From the NCBI RefSeq assembly GCF_016801865.2, contig NC_068939.1, positions 68,785,072-68,849,071 of the forward strand: 64,000 nucleotides of DNA. The letters run 5' to 3'. Shown piece after piece: positions 1-9,500 of the stretch (the stretch's first letter is position 1; every line of letters starts with the position of its first letter). This stretch comes from Culex pipiens pallens. Taxonomy: Eukaryota; Arthropoda; Insecta; Diptera; Culicidae. Below the pieces are notes generated by a model. That model was not told where the DNA came from. It saw only the letters and a list, made by a program, of their open reading frames with translations, and did not search any database. The position numbers and the translations under genes were made by a program.

Positions 1-250
1 TTCATCATATATTTTTTACCAAGCGATAAATTGTTTTGTTTTAGGCAGGATTCTGACTAAGAAACTGAGTGTGTTTGTATTAAAAAAAATATATTTTTCA
101 TAAAAGATCAAATGATGTGACAGAGATCCTGAAATAAAAGAGTTTCATGAAAACATTGTTGACTCAAAAATATCAACAGCTTTCCTTCAAAATAAGGGGG
201 CAAGAGAAATTATTGCCGAAACAACTTTTTTTTTGTTAAAACAAAACAAG
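1..250. other. AT-rich flank, no gene seen
   Basis: The sequence is AT-rich with T and A runs and holds no convincing coding potential or repeat structure. It is the genomic flank on the poly(A) side of the minus-strand retroposon that begins at 265. Confidence 0.5.
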
Positions 251-264
251 TTCAAATTTTAGGA
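251..264. repeat. 14-bp target-site duplication, poly(A)-side copy
   Basis: TTCAAATTTTAGGA is repeated exactly at 4286-4299 and brackets the gag-only retroposon. Confidence 0.85.
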
Positions 265-289
265 ATTTTTTTTTGAAATTAAATATGTC

Positions 290-295
290 TTTATT
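290..295 (-). promoter_or_regulatory. AATAAA polyadenylation signal of the gag-only retroposon
   Basis: TTTATT on the plus strand reads AATAAA on the minus strand, about 20 bases before the terminal A-tract at 265-274. Confidence 0.6.
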
Positions 296-552
296 GAACA
301 TTCTTATAATAATTACATTTCTTTTACATGATAAGTGGTATGGCCTAATGCTCTTCATCTTTGTTGTATTTTTCGTTTTATTATTAACTGATCGCATTTA
401 TTTATTTGCTTCAAATTGTTTTACATTATTGCATTGAATTGAATACATTTGGGTAAAAAAGAAAAAAAATCACTTAAACAGCTAACCCTAACCTAAAACT
501 AAAAAAAAATAATAAATCCATTGAAATATTCAAAATCACTAGAACGAGTAAA

Positions 553-1094
553 CTACGAACTGTATTTTAAGATGAATGCTCCAAGAGTTCTTACTTGTTC
601 CTGGCGAGTTTTGCACCCACACAGAGTTGTTGTCATCTCGATGAAAATGTTCAGAAGTTCTTGTGGTGAAAACAGGTCACTGCTGCCTTCACCCGTTGAT
701 GTTGGTTGGTTTTCCCTCGGTTGCTGACTGAAGCCTGGAGGTGTTGTATGCTCTGCAACTCTTTGCCGCTGATTCAACGGCAATGGCTGCAGATTTGGAA
801 CCACTCGAACAGATCCCGCTCCAGGTGACGCCAAAGCAGGAAAATCCACGTCTGTGAAAGTTGGTGGTGTTTTGCGACGATTTGGTTGGTGCCTTGTCGT
901 CGCTTGCTGCCGAATTTTTACAAACTCAGCTCGTTTTGGGCAGTTTCGATTCCTGCTCGAATGGTCGCCGCCGCAATTGAAGCATTTGGCTTCAATGTTC
1001 TCGTTGATTGTGTTGCAAGCTTGAGTTTTGTGCTCACCTCCGCAGGTTGCACAACGACTCTTGATGAAACAGTTCCTTCCACCATGTCCAAACT
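553..1094 (-). pseudogene. retroposon gag ORF1, C-terminal part (zinc knuckles)
   Basis: The minus strand reads FGHGGRNC, then RCATCGGEHKTQAC and CFNCGGDHSSRNRNC, the remaining half-knuckle and two further Cys/His knuckles that bind nucleic acid in LINE ORF1 proteins. PKRAEFVKIRQQATTRHQPN follows, a linker common in Jockey-type gag. A Pro/Gln-rich tail ends in a stop at 553-555. No second ORF follows; the next 280 bases are A/T-rich 3' UTR. An apparent upstream Met within the 1095-1519 insertion is not part of this protein. Confidence 0.8.
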
Positions 1095-1519
1095 TGCATG
1101 TTGCTTTACAACGCAAATTCCTGCTTGTGAAAAAACTCGGGTTCAAATCCTTGGCTCCCCGGCCCAACCTTCCAAGCGTTTTTCGAGTGCAAATAATCGC
1201 CTAGCATTTATCACCCGGTGCAAAGGTTGTGCTCAGAACCTAGCAGTGCTGTGTAAGAAGCTTGGCCAAGCGCTGAGAAGAGCTTATATAGCAATACAAT
1301 ACTGCTCTGGTTCTAGCGATGCACAATATAAAAGAAGAACGCATGGAAGGTGGTCTACAAGAGTTACGGCTTTTCGGCTGGTCGACACACGCGTTCACCC
1401 AATACAATGGTGTTTGCGTGCGAAGTCAACAGAAAGGCCCAACAACAGTAAATTGGGCAATCCTACAATAGACCTATAATCAGGTTTCAGTGGTAGATTA
1501 CTCAGACAGAAAAAAAAAA
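1095..1519 (+). mobile_element. 425-bp poly(A) retroposon inserted in gag
   Basis: The insert ends in an A-run (1510-1519) and is flanked by the 11-bp direct repeat ATGTCCAAACT at 1084-1094 and 1520-1530, so it moved by target-primed reverse transcription. It sits inside the first zinc-knuckle codons of the host gag. Internally it has a box-B-like GGTTCAAATCC near 1140 and two TATA-like stretches (about 1286 and 1326). I do not recognise the family. It may be an atypical SINE or a retrocopy of a noncoding RNA. Confidence 0.7.
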
Positions 1520-1807
1520 ATGTCCAAACTGCAAACAGTTCGAACACTGTGTCACGTCACGGTGCACTGGACGATAACGTTCCCAAGTCACGATGATGTT
1601 GAAAATTGCCCGAACTGCCTTCAGCTCAGACGGCCTTGTCGATCCTTTCTCGAGATGAACTAGGTACAGTTGATCACGATACTTGATGTCCTTGTTGTGT
1701 CTCGTCATCTTGAAGACTTCGATCACGTTCAACTTAAGAGTTTTGAGCTCTTCTTTCAGCACACTCACATCCATGTCGTACAGGCCTCGGATGACCTGTT
1801 TCATGGG
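1520..1807 (-). pseudogene. retroposon gag ORF1, middle part (PRE_C2HC-like domain and first zinc knuckle)
   Basis: On the minus strand this stretch reads VIRGLYDMDVSVLKEELK and continues to QCSNCLQFGH, where the first CCHC knuckle is cut in half by the poly(A) retroposon at 1095-1519. The content matches the region between the conserved N-domain and the knuckles of LINE gag proteins. It joins in sequence to the N-terminal part at 3799-4212 and the C-terminal part at 553-1094. Confidence 0.75.
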
Positions 1808-2044
1808 ATCTGGTACGTTTCGCCGAATGTCGTTTCGCCGACGGTCATTTCGCCGAATGTCGTTTCGCCGAATGGTACGTTTCGCCGAAAGTCATTTCGC
1901 CGAATGGACGTTTCGCCGAATTGAATAAAATTGTTTTTTTTTTGTATAATTTATGCTATTTGTTCGCTGCAGTGCCATCTTGTAATTCACTCATGCAAAC
2001 TTGAGAAGGAGTGGCAAGATAATAACATAATAATTAAAAAAGTA

Positions 2045-2610
2045 AAGAACTTCTCATGTTTCAAAGAATGCAAAAACTCACAGAAATAATACAAATAATC
2101 TGCTTAAAAAATGAAGAATGCAAAAACTATCAGAAATTTTTCTAAGCTTAAAAATGAAAAAAAATGCTCATGTTTGAAAGATTGCAAAACCTAACAAAAA
2201 TTATAGATATAATATGCTTAAAAAACTAAATATACATAAACTCACCGAAATAATTGAAAAATATACCAAAAATATAGAATGCAAAAACTTACAGCAATTT
2301 TGCAAAATGTTGTGCTGAAAACCAAAAGAACTGCTCATGTTTGAAAGAATGCAAAAACTCCCAAAAATTATACAAATAAATTACTTGAAAAACAAAGAAT
2401 CCAAAAACAAACAGAAATAATTTAAATTATAAGCAGCCAACTAAAAGAACTGCTCATGTTTGAAAGAATGCAAAAACTCACAATAATTATACAAATAATT
2501 TGCTTAAAAAACAAAGAATGCAAAAACAAAAAAAAATAATCATTATTATAAGCCGAAAATAAAAATAAACTGTTCATGTTTGAAAGAATGCAAAAACTCT
2601 CAGAAATAAT
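2045..2610. repeat. degenerate tandem repeat inside the foldback element, left part
   Basis: A unit of roughly 110-130 bp recurs, with landmarks ACTGCTCATGTTTGAAAG, AATGCAAAAACTCACAG and ACAAATAAT. The same units continue at 3150-3500 beyond the inserted MITE, showing the array was continuous before that insertion. Confidence 0.65.
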
Positions 2611-2616
2611 TTAAAA

Positions 2617-3146
2617 CGTTACTTAATCCACCAGAAGGTGGTTGCTGCCTTCCTCCTGAATGCTTTGGCTAACGCTTACTTAGTAAAGACACTATACATC
2701 TGAGTGCTGCCATCTATGATAAATTTTTATTATTCATTTGAAAGCACTGAGTGTTTGTGTGCGTGCACGGCGTGCACTGAGCGGAAAGTTCCGACAGCTA
2801 TCCGCCGGAGCTTTCAAATTATGTAAATAATGACCCTTTTTAGCACAACCAAAACAGTTTTTCTAACATAACTTTTGAAGTACTGCACCAAACCGGATGA
2901 AATTAAAAAAAGACTTAAAGACCTGAAGGCGAATCTGAAAACATAGATCCGGACAAAATCGGTCGGGCCAGTTCCGAGAAAAGTGAGTGAGAAAAAAAAA
3001 TTCTACGTCCATCCACACGCACAGACATTTGTTCGGAATTTGATTCTGAGCCGATATGTATACGTAAAGGTATATCTAGAAGGCTTATTTAAAAAGTTCA
3101 ATTTTTGAGTGATTTTATAGCCTTGCCTCAGTGAGGTGAGGAAGGC
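2617..3146. mobile_element. MITE, CGTTACTTAATCC...GAGGAAGGC family, copy 1
   Basis: It starts CGTTACTTAATCCACC with GCCTTCCTC just inside and ends GTGAGGAAGGC. It interrupts the tandem array of the foldback element. A second, longer copy is at 57045-57738, with the same ends and the same internal phrase about ACACGCACAGACATTTGTTC. Both insertions lie in A-runs (AAAA on both sides), which may be the target duplication. No coding capacity is seen. Confidence 0.75.
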
Positions 3147-3149
3147 AAA

Positions 3150-3500
3150 AATATGCTCAGTAAACAAAGAATGCAAAAACTACCGGCATTTTTTTCAAAA
3201 TGTTATGCTGAAAATCAAAAGAACTCCTCATGTTGGAAAGAATACAAAAACTTACAAAAATTATACAAATAATACGCTTAAAATACAAAGAATGCAAAAA
3301 CTAACAGAAATTTATCAAAATTATAAGCAGAAAATTAAAAGAACTGCTCATGGTTAACAGAACGCAAAAACTCACAGAAATAATTCAAATGATATTTAAA
3401 ACTTAAAACAAGAATGCAAAAACTCACAGAAATGATTTAAAATTGTTTGCTGTAATTAAATAACTGCTTTGAAAGAATGCATAAACTCGCACAATTTGTT
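3150..3500. repeat. degenerate tandem repeat inside the foldback element, right part
   Basis: This continues the 2045-2610 array with the same AATGCAAAAACT and TGCTCATG landmarks. Confidence 0.6.
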
Positions 3501-3798
3501 TCAACTAGATTATTTCTTAAGCGACTGTTTATGCATGTTTTAATGCATAAACTTATAAAAATAACATACTAAGAAACAAATTTTTTTTTTTTTAAAAGAT
3601 TGCAAAATCACATTAAACTTTTTCAGAGATGTTAATACAATTTGTGTCCATTTTATAAATTTATTTTACGATTATTTGTCAATTCGGCGAAACGTCCCAT
3701 TCGGCGAAACGTCCCATGCGGCGAAACGACTTTCGGCGAAATGACCTTCGGCAAAATGACCGTCGGCGAAACGACATTCGGCGAAATGTCCCGCACCC

Positions 3799-4212
3799 GT
3801 TTCATGGGGCGTTTACCTGGATCGTCATGGCTGTAGTATTCAATCTTTGTATTGTTCAGGAAATCCCGAACGTAGTGTAATCCTTTCTGGTAGGTAGCAG
3901 AATTTTGAGTCCATCAGCACACAAGCGAATGGATGCTCGTAAAGCACCAGATTTGATAAACCCGGTCAGCCACTTTCGCACCGAATCCGATGACGATGTT
4001 TTCACAAAAATGGGTGGCAACTTTTCCCGTCGTTCAAATTCTTCCTTCTCGCTCACGTACACAGGGAGGGTAGCGAACTGGTTTCCAGACAATTTTTGAG
4101 CGTCCTTGCTCAAACTGCCTGGCTTTGCAGGTAGCGCTTCGGCATTCTTTAGCTTCTTCAAATCTGCCGATCCCTCTGGTGAGGACCGCCTCTTTTTCTT
4201 GCCCTGAGGCAT
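3799..4212 (-). pseudogene. retroposon gag ORF1, N-terminal part
   Basis: Translation starts at the ATG at 4212-4210 (protein begins MPQGKKKRRS), with a basic, low-complexity N-terminus as in LINE ORF1 proteins. The frame runs to about 3885 and then needs a one-base shift. The next frame continues as a typical PRE_C2HC region with the motif HYVRDFLNN and then YYSHDDPGKRPMK. The shift means that this copy cannot make full-length protein even without the nested insertions. The reading resumes at 1807 after the 2-kb foldback element. An ATG further upstream in frame (4290) lies outside the element and is not the likely start. Confidence 0.75.
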
Positions 4213-4285
4213 TTTTGCACTTTTTAAGCACTTTTCAGGAGCTAAAATCCAGGAGTACCTCACTGAATGATGGTCCACAAAGGAA

Positions 4286-4299
4286 TTCAAATTTTAGGA
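4286..4299. repeat. 14-bp target-site duplication, 5'-side copy
   Basis: Exact match to 251-264. It lies four bases from the TA-flanked MITE that starts at 4305, so two unrelated insertions sit almost end to end. Confidence 0.85.
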
Positions 4300-4304
4300 T
4301 GATA

Positions 4305-4909
4305 CAGTCATCCCACATATTCGGAACGGTTTCCAGATCGGTCAATGTTCAAAAAATCATAGCAAATCGATAATTGAACTTAATGATTCGCTTTTACCTT
4401 CATTTGAAAGCTTTTCTTGTGATCTTTCGAATGCTGTATCGACTTAACTTTAATATGAAGTTTTTGAAGAATTACTTTGACCCTTGAAATCCACAAATTC
4501 GGAACACTTTTTTCTTACGAATGTAAACAAACTTTGAATCTCTCCAGGAGTACATATTTATTACCAAATAATGACTTCTCACACTGAAACCAATGAAACT
4601 CAAGCTTAGTGATGTTTTATACATGGTTTGATAACTTTTTTTGTGAAAATATCAGTTAAATTAAGGTGTCCCACAATAGTGGGAGGCACGATAACATCCC
4701 ACAATTATGAGACAGGCAGTGTTTTGCTGCTCTGGTCAAAATAGTCTTGGAATGAAGTTTTTTTGTTCAAAAAGTACTACTTTTACTAGTGAAATAGCAA
4801 GATAAATTCCAAATGAAGGTTCCAAAAATAGTAAGGTCGACAGAAAAGCTACTTTTGGCATGCTATTGACAAATTATTATAAAAGTGTTCCGAATATGTG
4901 GGATAACTG
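4305..4909. mobile_element. MITE with CAGT termini and TA target duplication
   Basis: The inverted ends are CAGTCATCCCACATATTCGG at 4305 and its imperfect complement ending at 4909, flanked by TA (4303-4304, 4910-4911). CAGT ends with a TA duplication are typical of Tc1/mariner-type elements. It is 605 bp with no ORF, so it is non-autonomous. Confidence 0.8.
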
Positions 4910-4911
4910 TA

Positions 4912-6400
4912 GTTAGTAAAAAATCTAAAACTTTTGGCAAAACATATTTTCGTCAATTTGTTGATAATTTGCAAATTTGTAACAGTAGAATGTACAAAAT
5001 ATGGAATGTGAAAATTTGATCCATCATTTGTTTGTTGTGCCCAGAGAAATCTTTTTCAACGAGATTCTATGCTCCTCTAACCGGCAGCTCCATTCTTCAG
5101 CAAACAAAACCTCTAAGGATATGATTAATGGGGCAGATTACTGAACCTAGTGCGGTGGCACCGTGCCACGTTTTCCGGTCTAATATGCTAGCCCAAGTAT
5201 ACAAACAGATACCTCGCGTCTTCTGAAAAGCATTCCCGTGAAGGAGAAAAAAAAGCTAGAAGAAGCAGGCTCGTTTGGAATGCTGCTCAGTGCCACCCAT
5301 TCAAGGAAATTGACGGCGACAAACAGTGAGCCAGCCGAGTGAGGCCGTTGGGCGTGGAAGTCAGCGGCGCGGCGGTGGCACTCGTTAGCGCCTTTCCAGG
5401 GCCTAGTCTTCAATCTTCCGAAATGGAGCCGAGTTGGATAATCACACTTTGTTCGAGGCTCTCCTCGTACTGGGAGTTTCTTCGATGGAAGATGAGCTAA
5501 GATGCACGGAATGCCTGATTTTATATTATTTTGAAAAAAAAATTGAAACCAAATTTATGTTTGTGTTGTTTTTTTCTGATTATTGCATCATTTTTTTTAT
5601 AGTTTAAGTAAAGCCTAATTTTAAACACAATTCTACTAGAAAAATCTGAAGTTTTTATAATGAAACTTACCATCAATTTAACTTTCGTGATCTTTTCCGT
5701 TCAATAACAGCTCAGTACTAATACCCAACGATGCATCTTGAGCAGCAGTTTCAAAGTATATAGCTACTGTATGTGTGCCGAAGCTTTCACTAAGTATTCC
5801 TCACACGTCCTTCCGGGGTAGTGGAAGTGAGCAGGGCCAAGATGCCACTCATCACACTGACTCTGTCAGACATGTTTGTGTGTGTGTTTGTCTATGGGTG
5901 GGTGGCAAAAGTGAGAAAGCTTCTTGTTTGACTTTGACCATCCACGGTTGGTTCCTGCCTCATCCCCAAAGTCAAATCCAATAAGCTTCGCTCAAAGACT
6001 GACTAGACTTCTCCGGGACTTGACTGTGGGCTGGAACGCGCTGGCTTAACTGCCAAATCGTTACAGTAGTTTCCATGGTCGAAAAAGGAAAGGCTCGGAG
6101 GGAAAATGATGGAGTATGTTTTATGACTCAATTACATGCGGGGGAAGCACATCGTTTAGGGCAACATCAGAGGAAAAACAAAGTGGCTTTGGTTGCGGCT
6201 TAATCAATGTTGATAAATGATTGGAGGGAGTTTTGAGTGCTGTTTGAAGCAGCTTTTAATTTGTCTCCTCTGGGATATCTCTCATCCGAAGTAATTCATC
6301 AATCTGGGGAGAGACACTCCTTGGAGTATGAATCGTAACGAGATGGTGATGAATCAAATTATCATTAATTTTGACCTTTTTTGCTTCTATTCTTCTCAAG
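4912..6400. other. non-repetitive region upstream of the first recognised CUB exon
   Basis: No exon can be proven here. It has moderate GC patches (5040-5520, 5780-6330). The missing signal-peptide exon of the CUB gene should end in phase 1 and may lie here or before the window, but I could not choose a donor with confidence. Confidence 0.4.
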
Positions 6401-6553
6401 TTTTGCCCATTTTCACCGTGTTCCAGTGGGGCCAGGGACTCTGTTCGGCGTCCTCCGGGGAGTACGGATCGTGCCAGCCCAACAACGAGTGCGTGCTGAG
6501 GGGAGGCATCCCGGCTGGACCGTGCGCCGGAGGGTACGGAACCTGTTGCATTT
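6401..6553 (+). CDS. CUB gene exon: six-cysteine N-terminal segment
   Basis: The acceptor is TTCTTCTCAAG at 6390-6400 and the donor GTAAGT starts at 6554. It encodes LPIFTVFQWGQGLC onward to GTCCI, and the last base T joins the next exon to make Phe (CCIF). A competing acceptor at about 6426 would remove the FTVFQ residues that are usual in this family, so I prefer 6400. Confidence 0.75.
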
Positions 6554-9500
6554 GTAAGTTTGGGTGTTGGGTTTGTAATTTTTGGGGCATAGCATCATTA
6601 ACGATTCCGTAAAAAATTGGTCAACTCTACAAAAATATAACATTTCTTAAAAAATCTGAAAGAAATTTCAAAGTTAACCTCATTCTCATTCTCATTCTCA
6701 TTCTCATTCTCATTCTCATTCTCATTCTCATTCTCATTATCATTCTCATTCTCATTCTCATTCTCATTCTCATTCTCATTCTCATTCTTTTAATTCTCTA
6801 CCAACTCACACGAAATCGGGAAAAGTTGCCCCGACCCCTCTTCGATTTGCGTGAAACTTTGTCCTAAGGGGTAACTTTTGTCCCTGATCACGAATCCGAG
6901 GTCCGTTTTTTGATATCTCGTGACGGAGGGGCGGTACGACCCCTTCCATTTTTGAACATGCGAAAAAAGAGGTGTTTTTCAATAATTTGCAGCCTGAAAC
7001 GGTGATGAGATAGAAATTTGGTGTCAAAGGGACTTTTATGTAAAATTAGACGCCCGATTTGATGGCGTACTCAGAATTCCGAAAAAACGTATTTTTCATC
7101 GAAAAAAACACTAAAAAAGTTTTAAAAATTCTCCCATTTTCCGTTACTCGACTGTAAAAAATTTTGGAACATGTCATTTTATGGGAAATTTAATGTACTT
7201 TTCGAATCTACATTGTCCCAGAAGGGTCATTTTTTCATTTAGAACAAAATTTTTCATTTTAAAATTTCGTGTTTTTTCTAACTTTGCAGGGTTATTTTTT
7301 AGAGTGTAACAATGTTCTACAAAGTTGTAGAGCAGACAATTACAAAAATTTTGATATATAGACATATGGGGGTTGCTTATAAACATCACAAGTTATCGCG
7401 ATTTTACGAAAAAAAGTTTTGAAAAAGTTACTTTTTGCGTTTCTCTTTGTTTCGTCGTCCGTGTCTGTCGCGGGTGACCATGAACGGCCATGATCGATGA
7501 CGACCAACTTTTTCAAAACTTTTTTTCGTAAAATCGCGATAACTCGTGATGTTTATAAGCAAACCCCTTATGTTTATATATCAAAATTTTTGTAATTGTC
7601 TGCTCTACAATTTTGTAGAACATTGTTACACTCTAAAAATTAACCCTGCAAAGTTAGAAAAAACACGAAATTTTAAAATGAAAAATTTTGTTCTAAATGA
7701 AAAAATGACCCTTCTGGGACAATGTAGATTCGAAAAGTACATTAAATTTCCCATAAAATGACATGTTCCAAAATTTTTTACAGTCGAGTAACGGAAAATG
7801 GGAGAATTTTTAAAACTTTTTTAGTGTTTTTTTCGATGAAAAATACGTTTTTTCGGAATTCTGAGTACGCCATCAAATCGGGCGTCTAATTTTACATAAA
7901 AGTCCCTTTGACACCAAATTTCTATCTCATCACCGTTTCAGGCTGCAAATTATTGAAAAACACCTCTTTTTTCGCATGTTTAAAAATGGAAGGGGTCGTA
8001 CCGCCCCTCCGTCACGAGATATCAAAAAACGGACCTCGGATTCGTGATCAGGGACAAAAGTTACCCCTTAGGACAAAGTTTCACGCAAATCGAAGAGGGG
8101 TCGGGGCAACTGCTGTGTGAGTTGGCGGAGAATTACCCATTCTCATTCTCATTCTCATTCTCATTCTCATTCTCATTCTCATTCTCATTCTCATTCTTAT
8201 TCTTATTCTCTTCCTCATTCTCATTCTCATTCTCATTCTCATTCTCATTCTCATTCTCATTCTCATTCTCATTCTCATTCTCATTCTCATTCTCATTCTC
8301 ATTCTTATTCTCATTCTCATTCTCATTCTCATTCTCATTCTCATTCTCATTCTCATTCTCATTCTCATTCTCATTCTCATTCTCATTCTCATTCTCATTC
8401 TCATTCTCATTCTCATTCTCATTCTCATTCTCATTCTCATTCTCATTCTCATTCTCATTCTCATTCTCATTCTCATTCTCATTCTCATTCTCATTCTCAT
8501 TCTCATTCTCATTCTCATTCTCATTCTCATTCTCATTCTCATTCTCATTCTCATTCTCATTCTCATTCTCATTCTCATTCTCATTCTCATTCTCATTCTC
8601 ATTCTTATTCTCATTCTCATTCTCATTCTCATTCTCATTCTCATTCTCATTCTCATTCTCATTCTCATTCTCATTCTCATTCTCATTCTCATTCTCATTC
8701 TCATTCTCATTCTCATTCTCATTCTCATTCTCATTCTCATTCTCATTCTCATTCTCATTCTCATTCTCATTCTCATTCTCATTCTCATTCTCATTCTCAT
8801 TCTCATTCTCATCCTTTTATGATCAAAACACTTAGTAACTATTACGGTTTTCATGAAACGATACCATTAAATGATAGTGATCGATGGAGTAATTGGTATC
8901 GTAAAAGCATTTAAAATAATCAACTGTCTGTATTGATTTCCATTAAGTCGTACATTAAATCGCGTTCATATCAATTATATGATTCAAATTAAAAAGTGCC
9001 TTTTAAAGCCATATAAAACAAGCAACTTGCTGGTTATTCATTCCATTTCAATTGAACACCAAGTAGAAGCGATGGCATTCTTAAAATTTCTCGCAATCCC
9101 CTTTCTGAGTATTGCACTTGGTGAAATTCAGACGAACACAGGCTCGGAATGGGTTTCGCAACTTCTTCATCATATCGTGCAAACCTCGGCTGGAACAACG
9201 GATATCGTGTTAGGTGAAACGAAATTAGACTCCACTATCGAGCGAATTTTCGACAACATCCGGACCACACTCGACCTGCTGGCGTTACCCAAGCATGAGT
9301 CCAGAATCAGTTCGGATGTCAAAAAGAATGTTCTTTACATGGTTGATGGGACAACCGACGGTAACGAGTTCATGCATCCACCTGAGTGTACGTATTATGT
9401 GATCATTGTCAACTCCGGAGTCCCAATGGCTCGTCGGGACGTGTTCCAGAGAATCAGTTGTACTCATCTGCTCATGTTGGACATTTCAAACGACCCTCTT

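Larger units (their letters stand above)
1808..3798. mobile_element. foldback element with tandem TTTCGCCGAA terminal repeats
   Basis: The ends are inverted arrays of a short unit, TTTCGCCGAA with ATGTCG- or ACGGTCA-type spacers: about seven units at 1817-1922 and about seven inverted units at 3680-3790. A 10-bp direct repeat GTTTCATGGG (1798-1807 and 3799-3808) flanks it. Long inverted repeats built from short tandem units plus a 9-10-bp duplication resemble Drosophila FB elements and some MULE-type transposons; that family call is inference. No transposase ORF is present. The interior is a tandem repeat, itself broken by a MITE. Confidence 0.75.
265..4285 (-). mobile_element. ORF1 (gag)-only non-LTR retroposon, full length but interrupted
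   Basis: Read on the minus strand, the element runs from a short 5' leader (4285 to 4213) through one gag-type ORF to a 3' UTR with an AATAAA signal and an A-tract ending at about 265. A 14-bp direct repeat TTCAAATTTTAGGA flanks it (251-264 and 4286-4299), as expected for target-primed reverse transcription. No ORF2, endonuclease or reverse transcriptase lies between the gag stop (553) and the poly(A). Two later insertions split it: 1095-1519 and 1808-3798. Without these and their target duplications the element is about 1.6 kb. The gag type (PRE_C2HC-like region plus CCHC knuckles) is that of Jockey-clade LINEs. It could be a natural gag-only family or an internal-deletion derivative moved in trans; one copy cannot separate these. 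Confidence 0.8.

Noticed and set aside
886..1479. 197-codon plus-strand ORF
   Set aside because: It is antisense to the gag zinc knuckles and runs across the junction of the 425-bp insertion, so it cannot be an ancestral gene.
2045..3500. CRISPR-like spaced repeats
   Set aside because: The units are degenerate, AT-rich, of variable spacing and inside a eukaryotic foldback element.
6328..6400. N-terminal extension of the CUB exon beginning MNRNEMVM
   Set aside because: It lies before a good polypyrimidine-AG acceptor, is AT-rich and lacks a signal peptide, so it is read as intron.
7174..7761. Mirror-image 71-codon ORFs in PAL-A
   Set aside because: The same peptide appears from both arms because the arms are inverted copies; it is AT-rich with no domain and is broken in other copies.
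8044..8914. Long ORFs with Phe-Ser, His-Ser or Met-Arg repeats on both strands
   Set aside because: They are translations of the (CATTCT)n microsatellite, open in every frame because the hexamer contains no stop.
8979..9071. Upstream in-frame ATG of the ionotropic receptor
   Set aside because: It lies before a TATA-like box and gives a polar leader, whereas the ATG at 9072 starts a good signal peptide.
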